A stretch of DNA of 64,000 nt. Source: Lactarius indigo (lineage: Eukaryota > Basidiomycota > Agaricomycetes > Russulales > Russulaceae). Below the pieces are notes generated by a model. That model ran no database searches. It had not been told where the DNA came from and saw only the letters and a program-made list of their open reading frames with translations. Positions 1 through 11,510 of this stretch are shown piece after piece. The DNA is taken from positions 496,001 to 560,000 of the forward strand of contig JAFKAC010000021.1 in NCBI GenBank assembly GCA_025766275.1. Reading direction: 5' to 3'. Both the position numbers and the translations under genes were made by a program. The first letter of the stretch is position 1. Every line of letters begins with the position of its first letter.

Positions 1-156
1 GGAGAGCAGAGCATTGCATAGGGAAGGTAGTGGAGGCCCCGGCATTGGCCTTGGAACGCAAGCGGCGAGAAGTAAGGAAGTCAGGAACGAGGAGTAAGAA
101 AGAATGGAAAGGATTACCTGCTCAAAGGTCTGGTTGTGCTGTTCGTCGTCAGACAT
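1..156 (-). CDS. eIF5A, 5' end (partial, runs off window start)
   Basis: Translation factor eIF5A binds ribosomes and relieves stalling; it carries hypusine. Only the first two exons are in the window. Exon 1 is 156..118 and encodes MSDDEQHNQTFEQ. A 68-nt GT-AG intron (117..50) follows. Exon 2 begins at 49 and reads ANAGASTTFPMQCSAL, which matches the very conserved eIF5A N-terminus in content, order and reading phase. The hypusine loop lies beyond the window edge. The ATG at 156 fits the usual family start exactly. The gene is divergent from the LIM-domain gene. The identification rests on about 29 residues, but they are highly diagnostic. Confidence 0.9.
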   Translation of the reverse strand, partial: MSDDEQHNQTFEQVILSILSYSSFLTSLLLAACVPRPMPGPPLPSLCNALLS

Positions 157-561
157 GGGTGGCCTTAGGGATGACTTTTTTGGATGGAAGGGAAAGGGAG
201 TAGAGGGGATGTAAAAAGGACGGAGTGAAGGCGTTGTGGCAAAAAATCAATCTTGCCTAATCGCTTTCAATCTCCGACTCATATCCGATTTGGGGAAAGA
301 AACGCTCTGTTCGCCCGTCCTTGGCGAATAAAATAAACAAACAGAACAAGCAAACAACCTCTGTTAGGTCGTCTTGAGTCGGTCTATCACGTCTTCTGCC
401 AGCCAGAATTCCCCCTCTTGTCGCGATCATGTGAGGTTATTCGCTCCATATATTACATAATCACAGTTCCTACTAAGCTGTGGGGCGACTGCGACCACTC
501 CTCCACTCACCATCACCACTCCCTCCCCCCATTACTCTTCTACCACACATTACTCTTCCAG
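157..561. other. Divergent intergenic region, eIF5A / LIM gene
   Basis: About 405 bp between two start codons facing away from each other. It should hold both promoters. There are pyrimidine-rich tracts at about 500-560 just upstream of the LIM start, as is common in fungal promoters. I see no gene here. Confidence 0.6.
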
Positions 562-2016
562 ATGCATCCTTTCGGGGGGACCCCCACATGTCCAAGGTGC
601 TCAAAGGCTGTATATGCTGCCGAGCAGGTGAGTTTTCTGGTTGTCAGCCTTCATCTTCCGTGTAGTAACGTGAAAACATTTTACGAATCCTTCAATAGGT
701 GATGGGACCCGGTAGAAAAGTACGAGCGCATAACCTCTATTATCATACACCGCGCTGATGATATATCTTTCCTAGCTGTATCATAAAGTACGTTTCTAAT
801 TGACTGTTATAATAGGCCGTACTCATTGGTCTCCAGCCATGTCTCACGTGTACGAGCTGCGGTGTCCGATTAGACTCCTTCCGGCTGCTTGAACACGAGG
901 AAGAAGTGCGTATGGTTTCAATCTAGACGGCTCTGGTCCGCTGATATACACCCGCGCCTAGCCATATTGGTATGGAGTCTAGAGAGAAGCTCTTTGTGAA
1001 GGTTTTCTGACCTCTTCACACAGTAAGAACTGCCACAGCAAGATGTTTGGGACTCGCGATCTACGTCAAGCCAACCTGCCTCATCACTCCGCAGACCCAT
1101 CTGTATCGCCCTCCCGTGTAACGGAGACATCCCCTTCCCCAACCCAGCGTCTCAGAGCGAGTCCACCTTCGTCTCCACTTACGCCCCCTCCACAGACCTC
1201 GGCCCGTAAAGGTACCGTGTTCCCCACGACTGTCGGTCGGAAAGACACCTCTGGGGATGCAACAAGTTCACCCGGACCGCTTCTTCGTCCTACCCGTGTC
1301 CTGAGCCCTACTCGGGGGAACTTTGTCATCACTAATACAGATCAAATGGACACTGCTGAAGACGCTGCGGAAGACGAAGGTGATGATCTACAGTTCACGC
1401 CGTCACACACTGGACGCTCCGAAGGTGGTCTCCCCCGAACCGTGCCACTTGCCAGTACCCCAAAACGCGCAGACTCACCCACGAAGCGGCCAGCTCCTGC
1501 TACGATTGGTACTTCCGCCCTAGGCCGTACGCTCTCCGTCGGTGGGAATGGAGGTCCTGGGACACGCCGAATCGGACCGTTGGTTGCTAGCACGACTGGG
1601 ACGCGTTATGGTGCAGCACTCACAGGTGAATTGCGTTCCACGCCTACGGGCGGTTCTACGCGGCAGTGGGGCAGCGTGACGCCTCAATGCCCACGCTGCA
1701 GCAAGAGCGTGTATTTCGCAGAGCAGGTGCGACTCGCCCGTTAAATCCTGGACCCCACTTAACTGGTTTGTTTTCTAGGTAAAGGCAATTGGCAAGACGT
1801 GGCACAAAGGATGTCTTCGTTGTTCGGAGTGCAGTACGTCCCTCGATTCAAGCCGCCTCACAGAGAAAGACGGGGACCCGCTGTGCCATCGATGCTATAA
1901 TAAGGTCTGTATTGCTCTGTGACCAGACTGTCACTTCACTGCTCACTCTTTCGGTGCTCTAGTTGCATGGCCCGGCCGGCAGTGGATACGCCTTGCTGGG
2001 GAAAGCTGGTGGCTGA
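562..2016 (+). CDS. Two-LIM-domain protein (CRP/CRIP type)
   Basis: LIM domains are zinc-binding protein-interaction modules, usually tied to actin or nuclear scaffolding. I rebuilt eight exons: 562..627, 699..719, 776..787, 837..905, 962..969, 1024..1726, 1779..1904 and 1963..2016, giving 1059 nt and 352 residues. LIM1 starts at residue 10 (CPRCSKAVYAAEQ) and continues with YHKPCLTCTSC, EHEEEPYCKNCH and FGTRDLRQANLPH. LIM2 begins CPRCSKSVYFAEQ, then TWHKGCLRCSEC and DPLCHRCYNK, ending in a Gly-rich tail. Between them lies a linker of about 200 residues rich in Ser, Thr and Pro, probably disordered. Exons 3 (12 nt) and 5 (8 nt) are micro-exons, yet they supply conserved residues, including one LIM1 zinc ligand, and they restore phase. 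The longest open frame, from 1043, begins inside LIM1 and is not the true start. Partner and pathway are unknown. Confidence 0.88.
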
Positions 2017-2423
2017 AACATGGGGTGACACTGCATATGCACCGAAGGCAGAGACGATGAATGGCGTAATGTATGATGGCTCATGAAGTTTGTAGCATTC
2101 TTTGCAGTACCATCTGTTGTGACTACGACCCTACCTGGCCTGACGAATCTTTGTTTTTTGTTCATCTTATATAGCCCTTGACCCAATAGAACGACGAGTA
2201 ATAATTATTCTCTGCTTCCGTTTATTTCTTTTCGTGATACGGAAGGTCGCAGTCTCCTAAATGATGCCACTGCACTGGGCACTCACGGTATGGAAGTACA
2301 ACGTTCAGAACTGATGGAAGGCCGAACAGCTTAGTGCCGAAAATTGTCAACCTCGCATAACAGAACGCTTGTGAACGACTGCTCGGTAGACACAATTCAG
2401 TACACAAGTCGTGGATAGGTCAA
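2017..2423. other. Convergent intergenic region, LIM gene / PPCDC
   Basis: About 400 bp between two stop codons that face each other. It should hold the two 3' untranslated regions. I see no gene. Confidence 0.6.
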
Positions 2424-3232
2424 CTAGTTGCTCGGATCTCTGACGAGAGTAAACCTATCGACAACAGATGCGACGATGTCGCGCCATTCGACCATCGCGC
2501 CGACGCCAACGTCGCCGCACGCCAGACTCTTGGAAACAGGGCCAACGACATGGTACCCAATCACGTCCCGGACGGTCCGAATGTGATGTGCGGTCAGTGG
2601 GTGCTCGTACATGAGCGTGTTCATCGCAGGGTAAACGAATGTCGGCGTCGTCGGGGCTAATGCCCGTAACAGCGACGTCTTTTAGCGGTCGGTTGCGGTC
2701 GGGTCGAAAGGAGTTAAGGAGACTCGGCGCTTAGATGGGGAGGGCACTAGGTGCTTACTACGAGATTGTCGCAGATGCCGTTGGCGATCTTTGCGAGGGT
2801 GTTGGCGGAGCACGGTGCGATGAGCACGACGTCGGCCCAGCGGCGAAGCTCGATGTGCAGAATGGGGTCTCCGATGCGGTAGTCTGACTAAAAATCGGTT
2901 AGCAGGAGAGAGATGATGATGATGAAAACTCTGGAGACGGGGGCCGCACATCCCATTCGTCGTCGTCAGTCCACACATCCACTCCCAGATTACGAACTTT
3001 TGCCGGCTGGAAAAAGGTGAGAGATGGCTTGGTCGCTGCTACTTGCACAGACACGTTCTTGTACTATGCGCTCAGGGTGAATATATGCTTTTTTTGCAAG
3101 CTGGCTACAAACCTTGAGGAGCTCCCCCACTATGAGAGGTGCCTTGATAGACGCAACGCTGCCCGTTGTGATGAGAAGAACATGTGTATGTCCTTCAAGC
3201 CTGTTTTCTGCTGCGGTGAAGTTCTTAGCCAT
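2424..3232 (-). CDS. PPCDC: Phosphopantothenoylcysteine decarboxylase (Hal3/Cab3 flavoprotein family)
   Basis: This cytosolic FMN enzyme decarboxylates 4'-phosphopantothenoylcysteine in coenzyme A synthesis; yeast relatives also inhibit phosphatases. Four exons: 3232..3113, 3063..2950, 2887..2762 and 2678..2424, 204 residues. Diagnostic blocks appear in order: LLITTGSVASIKAPLIVGEL near the N-terminus, VQVAATKPSLTFF, GVDVWTDDDEWD, DPILHIELRRWADVVLIAPC, SANTLAKIANGICDNL, then TFVYPAMNTLMYEHP with the PAMN motif near the active site, and a SLACGDVGVGAM segment. The length fits the single-domain eukaryotic enzyme and lacks the long acidic tail of yeast Hal3. The chosen start is the first ATG in frame. 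All introns are GT-AG, 49-83 nt. Confidence 0.92.
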
Positions 3233-4473
3233 GCGCGTCGCAGCGAGGCTGGTGACCGGATCCACGGCTATTGGACTCCGGAGACCCGCACCGACTCGGT
3301 TGCACCAGTTGGTCTGACAACACAACACAAATGGCAACTTTGGCCTGAGTTCTTGCCACCATGAAAAGACCGATTATTTGTCCCTATCTGAATGCGCTCG
3401 ACATTGGATTATTCGACTCGACTCTTTTGGACGAACGATCTACAGGAAATAGTATGACACGCCCTCAGGCTTGTGCTCAAGTTCCCCCGCAATTTGGACG
3501 TTGATGCGTTGATGAGGCGAGAGCGGAGATGCTTGATGACTGGTGACCGTAGCGAAGTTGACATCTTCTCAAGCGCCCAAGATTGACTTCAGAATCGCAT
3601 CAACATGGGCAACGCAACGGTACACTCGGGTACCCCTGTGGCGGTACGCGACGTTGGTTGTCAACGCAAGGTCTAATTACCTGCCTGGATTAGCAAGTGC
3701 GCAAGACACTGAGACGAGCCGTCCTTGACACCTGTCGTCGCCCATTGAACTAATTACTTGCTTGGCATCTTCGTCGCGTCTTTGGTACTGTAGAAAAAAA
3801 GGTACCTTTTCCTCTTCAAATTGCGCTTCCCCTGTGTCAGTTCGAGGTGAGCGAATGACTCGCCCGTGTATATCTTCAATCTTCCTAAACCGGCAGTGAC
3901 CGCTCCCTCTATGAGGTGCTGGCTCTCCTGGACCTCGATGGATGAATCGAGGATATTACGTCGCCTGTGACACCCTCGCGTCCTCACCCTGCGATTGCCA
4001 GTGGCCACGATTTTACGATCTTCCTACTAACTCCACATCGTGGGGCGACCGGCTCTCCTCTTCTTTGGTGCTAATTTATGGTACTGTCTTAGTCATTTGG
4101 CTTGCAGATGATACAGTATCGTTCTCAAAGTCCGGAAGGTGAACCTGCCATCCTGTCCCTGAACAGCTGATTGCGAAAGGTGCTACCGCACCGCCAAGTG
4201 AGGCTGTCTTGGCCTCTGGTAGCTGCTGTCACATGTCTGAAAAAAAAATATGTACCAGTGGGATCACGAGGCAATAGAGCTACGATCGCTCCCGATCTAG
4301 CCGCCATACTCTCGTTGCCTGGAAATATCTGGCTGGGCACGGCCTCGTTCCCTGAAACTACACTGCCCCCCCATATATACTCGCCCCCACACGAACATCG
4401 AGATGCTTGCGGTTTCTTTTCCCTTTTCCCCACACCCATTCTTTAAATATCCTTTCGCCCGGCAGTTCAAGTG
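3233..4473. other. Intergenic region upstream of PPCDC and DUF6533 copy 1
   Basis: About 1.2 kb with no coding region that I can support; the open frames are short and frequently interrupted. It should hold the PPCDC promoter at its left end and the promoter of DUF6533 copy 1 at its right end. A C-rich stretch with a TATATA tract lies about 100 bp before the copy 1 start. Confidence 0.5.
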
Positions 4474-6301
4474 ATGGCCACAGGAATATTCGACGCAACC
4501 GCCACTGTCGTAACTCCCAGTGCGGGTGCACTGGCAGCAGATAATAATCTACGCGTTGCGTCGCTGACTATCGCCGCTTATGAGTATGTTGTCAATTGCA
4601 GATCACGACCTCTCGTGGGGACTCATACCCACCTAGTTATCTCCTCACCCTCCCTGCAGAATATCGGTTATATAAGTCCTCTAATCGGCGAAGGTGAGCA
4701 ACTTTAATTCGTGTTTCGCGAGGTCCTCCTAACCGGGGCGCGTTGGCCACGGATAGCACGGGCCTTATGCTATTTGTTATTCTTCGGTGGGTCTTCTCAC
4801 TTTGTTGATTGCATAACCTCCGGTTGCTCACATTCGATGCAGCTACTCAAGTATAATGGTATTGATAATCAGTAATGTGGGGTTTTTTTACCACGGCTTC
4901 ACTTCCAAAACCTGCGATCATTACTACATGGTTACCCCTGTATTCAAAGGCACGGGTTCGGTATACGCTACATCGGCACTCGTGACTGACCGATCTGACA
5001 GTGGTCCAAATGATGACGTCCCAAGCAATCCTGGCTATTCGGTGAGTAATGGTTCACTGTACTGCTTTCGTCTCGAGTCTGAGGTGAGCCCTAGGACGTA
5101 TGGTATTTCCCAGCGCACTCCATGGGTAGGCTGGACCCTTCTATCGTCATATACTCTGGCTGCTGGGGTCCGTTGTCCTCTTCTTCGATACGATGTTTCC
5201 CGTTCTGATTTGAAGCAGTTTCAATGGTTTTCCTGTCTATATGCCCGGATTCGTGAGTCAGGAAAGCCTTTCTCCAGACGTCATTACTGACCTTGCGGAC
5301 ATTGCTTCATTTAGCTTTGATGATAGACGTGAGTGCAACCGTTAGCGTTCTCGCGCGCGGGTGATTGAAAGTCCGATGCTTATTACCCACATCAGGGAAA
5401 GTACGTACCATTCGCGAATGCTAAAGTCTAGCCCTTCTTGACAAGACGATAAGTTGTACAGTCGCTAGCGCCCATCCTGACAGTCCGGTCTCTACCTGGT
5501 CGTTTTACTTGGTAGCGATGTTATTCGATTGTCTTACCTTGTCGATCTCGACCTTCTACCTTATAAAGGTCAAGGCTGTAACATCTGGGTAAGCCATCCC
5601 CCTATAACATTTGCTGTCACGCCAGGCCTGCTACTGACTCAACTCAGTAGTACCTCCCAGCTCTGCAAAATGTAAGTCGCTTTTGGAAATTATCCAAAAA
5701 AGTTCTTACTGTGAAGCAAGTTTGCTATATGATGGTATCGGATATTTCGTCGCACTGACGCGTATGTTCTCCCCGTCGATTTGTCGTATACAGCTGACCG
5801 CTTTCTGCGCAGTCACGAATGCGGCGAACATAATGTTGTATAGGGGCGTCCACCATGTCATTCAAACCACCGGGTATTTCCCTATTCTTGCTTCACGTCT
5901 TCCCCACAGACCTTACGGTATCGTGTTGGTCCTAGCGCATCGTTTGAATATGCAGTCACATGGATCATGAGTCAACGGATTCTTATCCATCCTCGTAGTA
6001 CGTAAACTATAGCTCGAACGTCGCGTGGTTGCTGAGGGTGTTACCAGGCGCCAGGACAGATCAGACGTCAGTCGTTTTGTCCCAGTTACCAAGTTCCCGC
6101 GCGGTCACGTCCGCCTTGCGCTTCGATAAGGGGTCAAAACACCCAACAAATGTCGAACAAGGTGACTCGCCAGAGGACGAGTGCGGCAACACGGAGAGCG
6201 ACTTTGATCTCCAGGTACGCATTGACAAGTCGGTAGTGGTGGATGCTAGAGCACAGGACGAGTGTTCCAAAGATAAAGACCTTTTTTGGGACCGGGTTTA
6301 G
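4474..6301 (+). CDS. DUF6533-family seven-helix membrane protein, copy 1 (intact)
   Basis: The function of DUF6533 proteins is unknown; they are multi-pass membrane proteins expanded in Agaricomycetes. I rebuilt 14 exons: 4474..4583, 4637..4693, 4757..4786, 4843..4949, 5002..5041, 5095..5167, 5219..5252, 5315..5328, 5446..5588, 5648..5671, 5721..5761, 5813..5873, 5936..5997 and 6048..6301. They join to 1050 nt, 349 residues, with no stop. Family marks are ASLTIAAYDYLLTLPAEYRLY at the N-terminus, LRYSSIMVLIISNVGFFYHG, RTYGISQRTPWVGWTLL, STWSFYLVAMLFDCLTLSIS and AVTWIMSQRILIHPR, then a charged cytosolic tail with SDFDLQVRIDKSVVVDARAQ. Intron 4 has a GC donor at 4950 where copies 2 and 3 have GT. 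Three diverged paralogues lie at 21-30 kb on the other strand. Confidence 0.82.
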
Positions 6302-6775
6302 TTTTATCATAGCTGGATGGTCCACGGGAGTCTGGCACTGGCACGCTGTCCTGCTGCGTCGAGGCAGGCCGAGTAACAAAGGTGTACAGTCATCTGGTCG
6401 GCAGACATTATTACGAGAATGTGGGCCTAGTCACAGTTGCAGCCTTGTCGTGTAGCGTTGTACTGTAGATGTGTACGATCGTTAACGCGATCATATTCCT
6501 TGTTCCTGGTATTGTATGACAGACGGTGATACCTGCAAACTTGGAGATGTCGATGAGGTGCGACTGGGACTGGAGGTGCGTGAAGTCAACCCTTTACCAT
6601 CTCTACCATCGCGGCAATGACACGTCACTCTGGACTTTGGGGTATGTGCAGCACCTTAATCGTAACGGGAGTTGGCCGGGGCGTTAATCAAACCCTGACC
6701 TGGAAGCCGCGGGGTCGAGGCGAATGCGAACAGGGCGGAATTGTATGTCCGGCCATCGCAATACGAATCGTCTAG
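6302..6775 (+). repeat. Duplicated 3' flank of DUF6533 copy 1
   Basis: Sequence just downstream of copy 1 reappears in diverged form, in the same position relative to the gene, at 20592-21080 (copy 2) and 24845-25274 (copy 3). Shared marks include the GTAGCGTTGTACTGTA stretch, a GTGCAGCACCTTAATCG-like stretch and a terminal CGCAATACGAAT segment. So the duplication unit was about 2.3 kb and included non-coding flank. Confidence 0.7.
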
Positions 6776-8569
6776 TGGGTTTGCGGCTGTTCGTATATGT
6801 GCCAGCGAATATTGGCAGGCCCGGGCCCGGGGAAAGCACATGACATGCATGACCTCTCAAATTCCCGAATTGGGGAAATGATCGGAGCGTGGGCCCTGGT
6901 CCAAAGTTACGCGGTATAGGCCTATTCCAAGGCATCTGGAAACGTTGATGGAACCCACAATTTGGAACTCTACTCTTGGAGCTGATGGTAGATATTCTCT
7001 TGGATATTCTACCACGTGGCTCCTACTCAATGATAGCAACCAACTCGCAGGTGCAGATCAGGGATTTGCAGTTGGGTGCCAGTCGATTTCCGTCAGCTCT
7101 GCCCCGCACCATAGAGGCACGCTCATAGAGCGATGGGCCTAAACTAGCAGGCAGTTCGGTGAGAGTGATATTTCCAAATACTGTAGAAGTGGTTCGCGAC
7201 CTCGTCCATGACCTCGTCACGATTCCACGGTAGCAAACTCCGCCCGCGATCCATACGCCATCAGATCCATCAGTCTCGGGACAAATCCAGCATTGATCGA
7301 ATTATGTGAAACCGCGGGTCTTCCCTCATGTCAAATATGTGCGACGCGGCGGAGGAACCCATTCTGTATGTGGGGTCGAAGTTCTTGTTCTTTCTTTGGT
7401 GTGTTTAATCTCACCAGGGCAGGCGCCGGCCACGCAGAGCCTCTCTAAAATGGCAGGCGTGGAGGCACGGGCCGCGTGGCACAACTTGAAGGATGCACTC
7501 GGGAGTCGGGACGGACTTGGAACAAGGTATGTTTTGACTTCTCCAGCAGCCGAGGGTGAGGCTGGGTTGCGCCTGGCGGCGACGGCAACAGCGCAGACAC
7601 CACAGTAAGAACAAGCCGAACAAATCAAAAAGTGAACCGGTGAAACAACAAGGTGCTCGCTCAATCTCACAAAAAACCACTTGGTCAGCTAGTCCGGGGA
7701 AGAAACGCACAATTGTATCGACCGGATAACGATTCGCGGGCCCATCGAGTCTTTTGATTCGACGGCGAAACTGCACGACAAGACACCCGGTGGCAACCTG
7801 CTCAGCATACGTGTTGAGAGAACCTACAATTGGGCGAGCTAGGCCGCTATGTGGCGGACCCCACTTTAGTGTATAATTGGGCATTCGGCGAACTCGGAAA
7901 AGGCAACGACTCGCACATTTGGACAAGATTTAGCTGGCGGTGTTCTGAGGCGATCGACAGGTCGTTGAAAGGTCCATTGGTGCGGAAGCAGTCATCACTT
8001 CGCCAACTACTTACTGAACTAGGTCCTCCTTTCCGAGTCGGCAGAGCGAGTACTGTTTCAACTCCAGATATCAGAGGGACATCAAGTGCTCATAATGGCA
8101 CAGAGAGAAGCGCCTATCGATTCAAGTTTTAATGAGCGTGGGACTATATAGACGGCCCGTGGCGTGTTAGAATCTGGGTCAATGGACGAAGCGATGAAGT
8201 TCTATAAAAAAAACTGGTATCCCCCGTCTGGATGGCGACTCGATATAGTCCACAATCACCCATTCAAACCTGGTCCGACCTCGGACATTAATTAATATAT
8301 AATATTAATTCTTTACGCACTACCAATCTAGTCCATCTCTTGCTTCACCTCTACACACACACCTCTTCCCCATCGTTTCTCAATTTAGAATGACCGGGTC
8401 TGGCTCGTCTGGCCTCAACTCGAACTCAACAGGCAAAAATGCTGTGCCCCCTCAGAATTCTCTTCCGCAAACGTACGCCAACGGCCTCCTGCAGCCATAG
8501 ACGCCTCTTCTTCTACTGCGGATGGTGCCAGGGTACCCAGAAAGTGGGCGAGGCAAACGATCAATTGTA
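6776..8569. other. Gene-poor region
   Basis: No gene that I can support. There is an open frame of about 100 codons at 7830..8132 (+) and a 35-codon ATG frame at 8390..8497 (+) that follows a pyrimidine-rich, promoter-like stretch and an AT-rich tract at 8285-8315. The short frame is Ser/Asn-rich and matches nothing I know. It could be the remnant of a gene start. Confidence 0.4.
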
Positions 8570-8816
8570 TGCGGCCAATCACCATTAATCACCGCCTATA
8601 TTAATTAAAGCCTCGTTGCAACTGTATGCTGGCTTCCTAAGTGGTAGCCCGTTTCTTTAAAGTTCTCTCTGAGCTTCGTTTATTTACGTACGACTCGGGG
8701 GCACCTCCCGTGGACTATCGTGTTTCGTAAATGTAGTGGACCATATACTACGACCGGTCTGTACTAATTCTGTTGTGTACTCCGGAATACAAATGGATCC
8801 AAAAAAAAAAAAAAAC
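8570..8816 (+). mobile_element. Possible retroposed transcript end with poly(A) tract
   Basis: A run of 15 A residues at about 8802-8816 is followed by CCGATCAATCGTAG. A similar sequence, AACGATCAATTGTA, lies at about 8556-8569, which could be an imperfect target-site duplication. An AATACA element about 10 nt before the A run could be a variant poly(A) signal. The inserted body has no recognisable coding content. It is also possible that the A run is a plain slippage tract. Confidence 0.3.
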
Positions 8817-10744
8817 CGATCAATCGTAGTCAATGTCCATTTGGGGACACTCAGATGCGGTATTTATTTCGGGTCCCGCCCCCGTATTCGTAGCCTCCAT
8901 TCCACTACTCTAGGGTGTTGCCCTGCTCACTGTGCAAACTAGGGGTGCGCGTCGTTTTCCTGCTAATCCAGTCCCTCTTGGTCACCTCTCTTCCACCTCA
9001 TTCATACCATAAACGGCACTCTCTGATGGCGATACGCAGGCGTATTAGTAGCTGCGTCCTATTATCAAGATCAGGACAGGCCATCACCAACGTGGCAACC
9101 ACTGGCATACTCAAGGGAAATGGCCTAAAGCGTGTCTCGTTTACTTTCTTGGCATCTCTCCTCTACATGAGACAATCTCGCATGCAGCCTAGTGACCATG
9201 CAACGTAATCGCTGCTTTCTAAAACTTCGTCAAGCGCTGACCCTCCGATCCAACCCATCACCTCGCCTCCCATCAAAAACCTTTCTTTCCTATCCCTCAG
9301 AACCTTTCGAAATCAGACTTTCCCAGGCAGGACATGGACCGGGGTACTCGCAGGCGACCGAACTAGGCCATATTCTATGCCACATGCACTGTCTCTCACC
9401 TGTCATCTGTATGTTCCTTCGTGGAACGGTCTTGATAAATCATACCTGTTTCTTCGTACGTGTTCCGGTACCCTTACTACTACAAGAGATCGGAGATACC
9501 AATGCACTTGAAATGTCCCTGCGATGACTTCCGAATCAGTACCTGTTGTCCCCCACAATGTAGACTTGGACCTGCGCAGGGACCTCCCACGAGAGTTCAT
9601 AATCAGAGATTTCATCGATATTTACTTCAAGTACTGCAGCTGGGTATCGCCACGTGAACCACCACACATTTACTTTTGTGACTGTTAAAATCTGACGCTG
9701 GAGCAGACCGCATTGTTCTCGCACTTGTTTGCATGATCGTGGCAGTCACAACCCATCTTTTTCTAGTGGTACACGAGCTACTTTCTGCCCTACCACCTAG
9801 AGTTGAAGTATTAAAGAACTCGGATCACGATTCTACGATGGCATTGCAGTGTCGAGATGCATACGTCTCGCGCTCCGAAGCATACAAGTGGAAAACCCCA
9901 CATACACGATCTTGTTGAGTTGCTTCTCATCCGGTGTCTATCCCATACTCTCAAAAGTTGATAGCGAAGAGATCTGGTGTCTCAAAGGGGTGTCAGTGAG
10001 TAACGACACTACTGTGAACCTTCAGCCCGTCGTCCGGTGATCCTGGAAAGGAGGCGATGCCGTCATATGTTGTGGGACGCCGACGATGGGCGTGGTGCAT
10101 TGTGCATCATCCTTTTTGATCGGTAGGTCCACAAAGAAGATTTAGAGTCCCTTCTGATTCTGATTCTGATTGACCCACTGTAGTTGTTAGGCATTTATAT
10201 TTAGGTCACGACTGCTTCCTACTGGCTTCCTATCATTTAAATTTTGATACACTATTACTGTTGCATTGCGAGACTACATCATAGGATGATCCATACAACT
10301 AGTACCTTCTGGGTCTTGTCTTGCAGGAGTCTCCGAGAATGGCGGTACACACTTCCGACGAATTGGACTTAGGCGACTACACTCTCATCAGGCCCCCTGA
10401 AACATCTAGACGACGCAACAGCGAACAGAGCATTGTTATTCGCACCGCGTTCCAACACACTCGCGTCGCCATGCGCAGGTCATGTACGGGTTACACGCAC
10501 GGGCAACTCGGAGCCTCGGAAGTTCCATCAAACTACGGATAAGTTCGTCGCGCTCTCCGTACAGGCTTGTTCCGAAACTTGAAATTCGGTCACAAGCACG
10601 CGGCCGCGCTCGCTGTGTCTGATCACATTCGCAAGGGCCGGCTCCACTGCTTTCATGTCTCCACGCAAATGCGCTCCGTGCGGTCATGACTTTGGAATAT
10701 TGTTGTGGAGATCCTCTAAGCTTACCCTTCTCTATACGGAACCT
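8817..10744. other. Gene-poor region
   Basis: No supportable gene. The frame at 10321..10542 (+) follows a TTGCAG acceptor-like site and has codon use that looks coding for its first 40-50 codons (ELDLGDYTLIRPP), but I find no start, no continuation and no family. A GATTCT triplication lies near 10155. Confidence 0.4.
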
Positions 10745-11510
10745 TTCTTTGAAGACTTACCTAGTGACGATCGAGCCTTCCGGCAGTTTGGTGTTTGAGT
10801 GTTTCACCAAATACGACCCAGGAGTCTTTTGACGGCGATGGGGTCATCACCCTGTCCCCAGTCTTGGCTCTTCTCTGAATTTGCTCTCCCTCTCCACTGC
10901 CAACCCCATATTCGATTCTCAGCCAGTTGACGACAACCTCCTAGCTAAATCCAATAGTTTAACTGAGAAAGGTGGGGAATAGCTCACTTAACCACACGAG
11001 CCTGTCTGTTGGTACAAGCTCTAGCTGTATCAGTGCATCTTGGCCCCACCTCGGCAGCGCCGGAAACACTTCACTGATGTTAAGATATACGCTCCTATAC
11101 ACGGCAGTCAGGTAGCCCGCCTCTGGAATACACGAATGGCTAGCGTGTAATAGTATTCTTGCTTATCGTTCGGGGATACTGTATCACAATTGAGCCCTCT
11201 TAGCACCCTTCGTTCTTTGGTCACAGTATATTTAAAGTGGGTTCTATTCGTACGTTGGAACTAGTAGACACAGGTCCCTGCTACGAGAGCCTAGACTAAT
11301 CCGAGACAGGCTTGCAATACGTGCACAAATGCGGGCCCTTAAATACCAATACAAAATACTCCACAGGACCACAGCAATCAGGTCTCCAGACCTACAGGAC
11401 TTCCTTCAGCAACCACTGCCACTGGCAAGTAACATAGGATATAATCCAAACCTTTTTGCGTCCAAATTCACATCAAACCGACGGAAAACGGCCGCGCCAT
11501 TGTAACAAAT
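10745..11510 (-). repeat. Inverted duplicate of the P450 3' region
   Basis: Read on the minus strand this block matches about 17835-18790 on the plus strand: the P450 last intron and last exon, then about 0.8 kb of downstream sequence. Matched marks include the CGAGCCTTCCGG stretch, the CTGTCCCCAGTCTT stretch and GAATAGCTCACTT. The copy is diverged by many substitutions and short indels, so the duplication is not recent. Confidence 0.75.
11296..11497 (-). pseudogene. Cytochrome P450 tail fragment
   Basis: The minus strand holds a diverged copy of the end of the P450 at 16012..17980. It covers the end of the penultimate exon (encoding RRFDV), an intron of similar length, and the last exon through a stop at 11296, including the FKGPHL-like and YCKPVSD-like ends. 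The heme-binding loop and everything upstream are missing. Homology stops abruptly near 11497. The matching head fragment lies at 12732 on the opposite strand, so the second P450 locus was split and partly inverted. Confidence 0.8.

Noticed and set aside
1084..1593. Minus-strand open frames opposite the LIM gene
   Set aside because: They are shadows of the Ser/Thr/Pro-rich linker exon; no motif, and the plus strand has a confirmed LIM structure.
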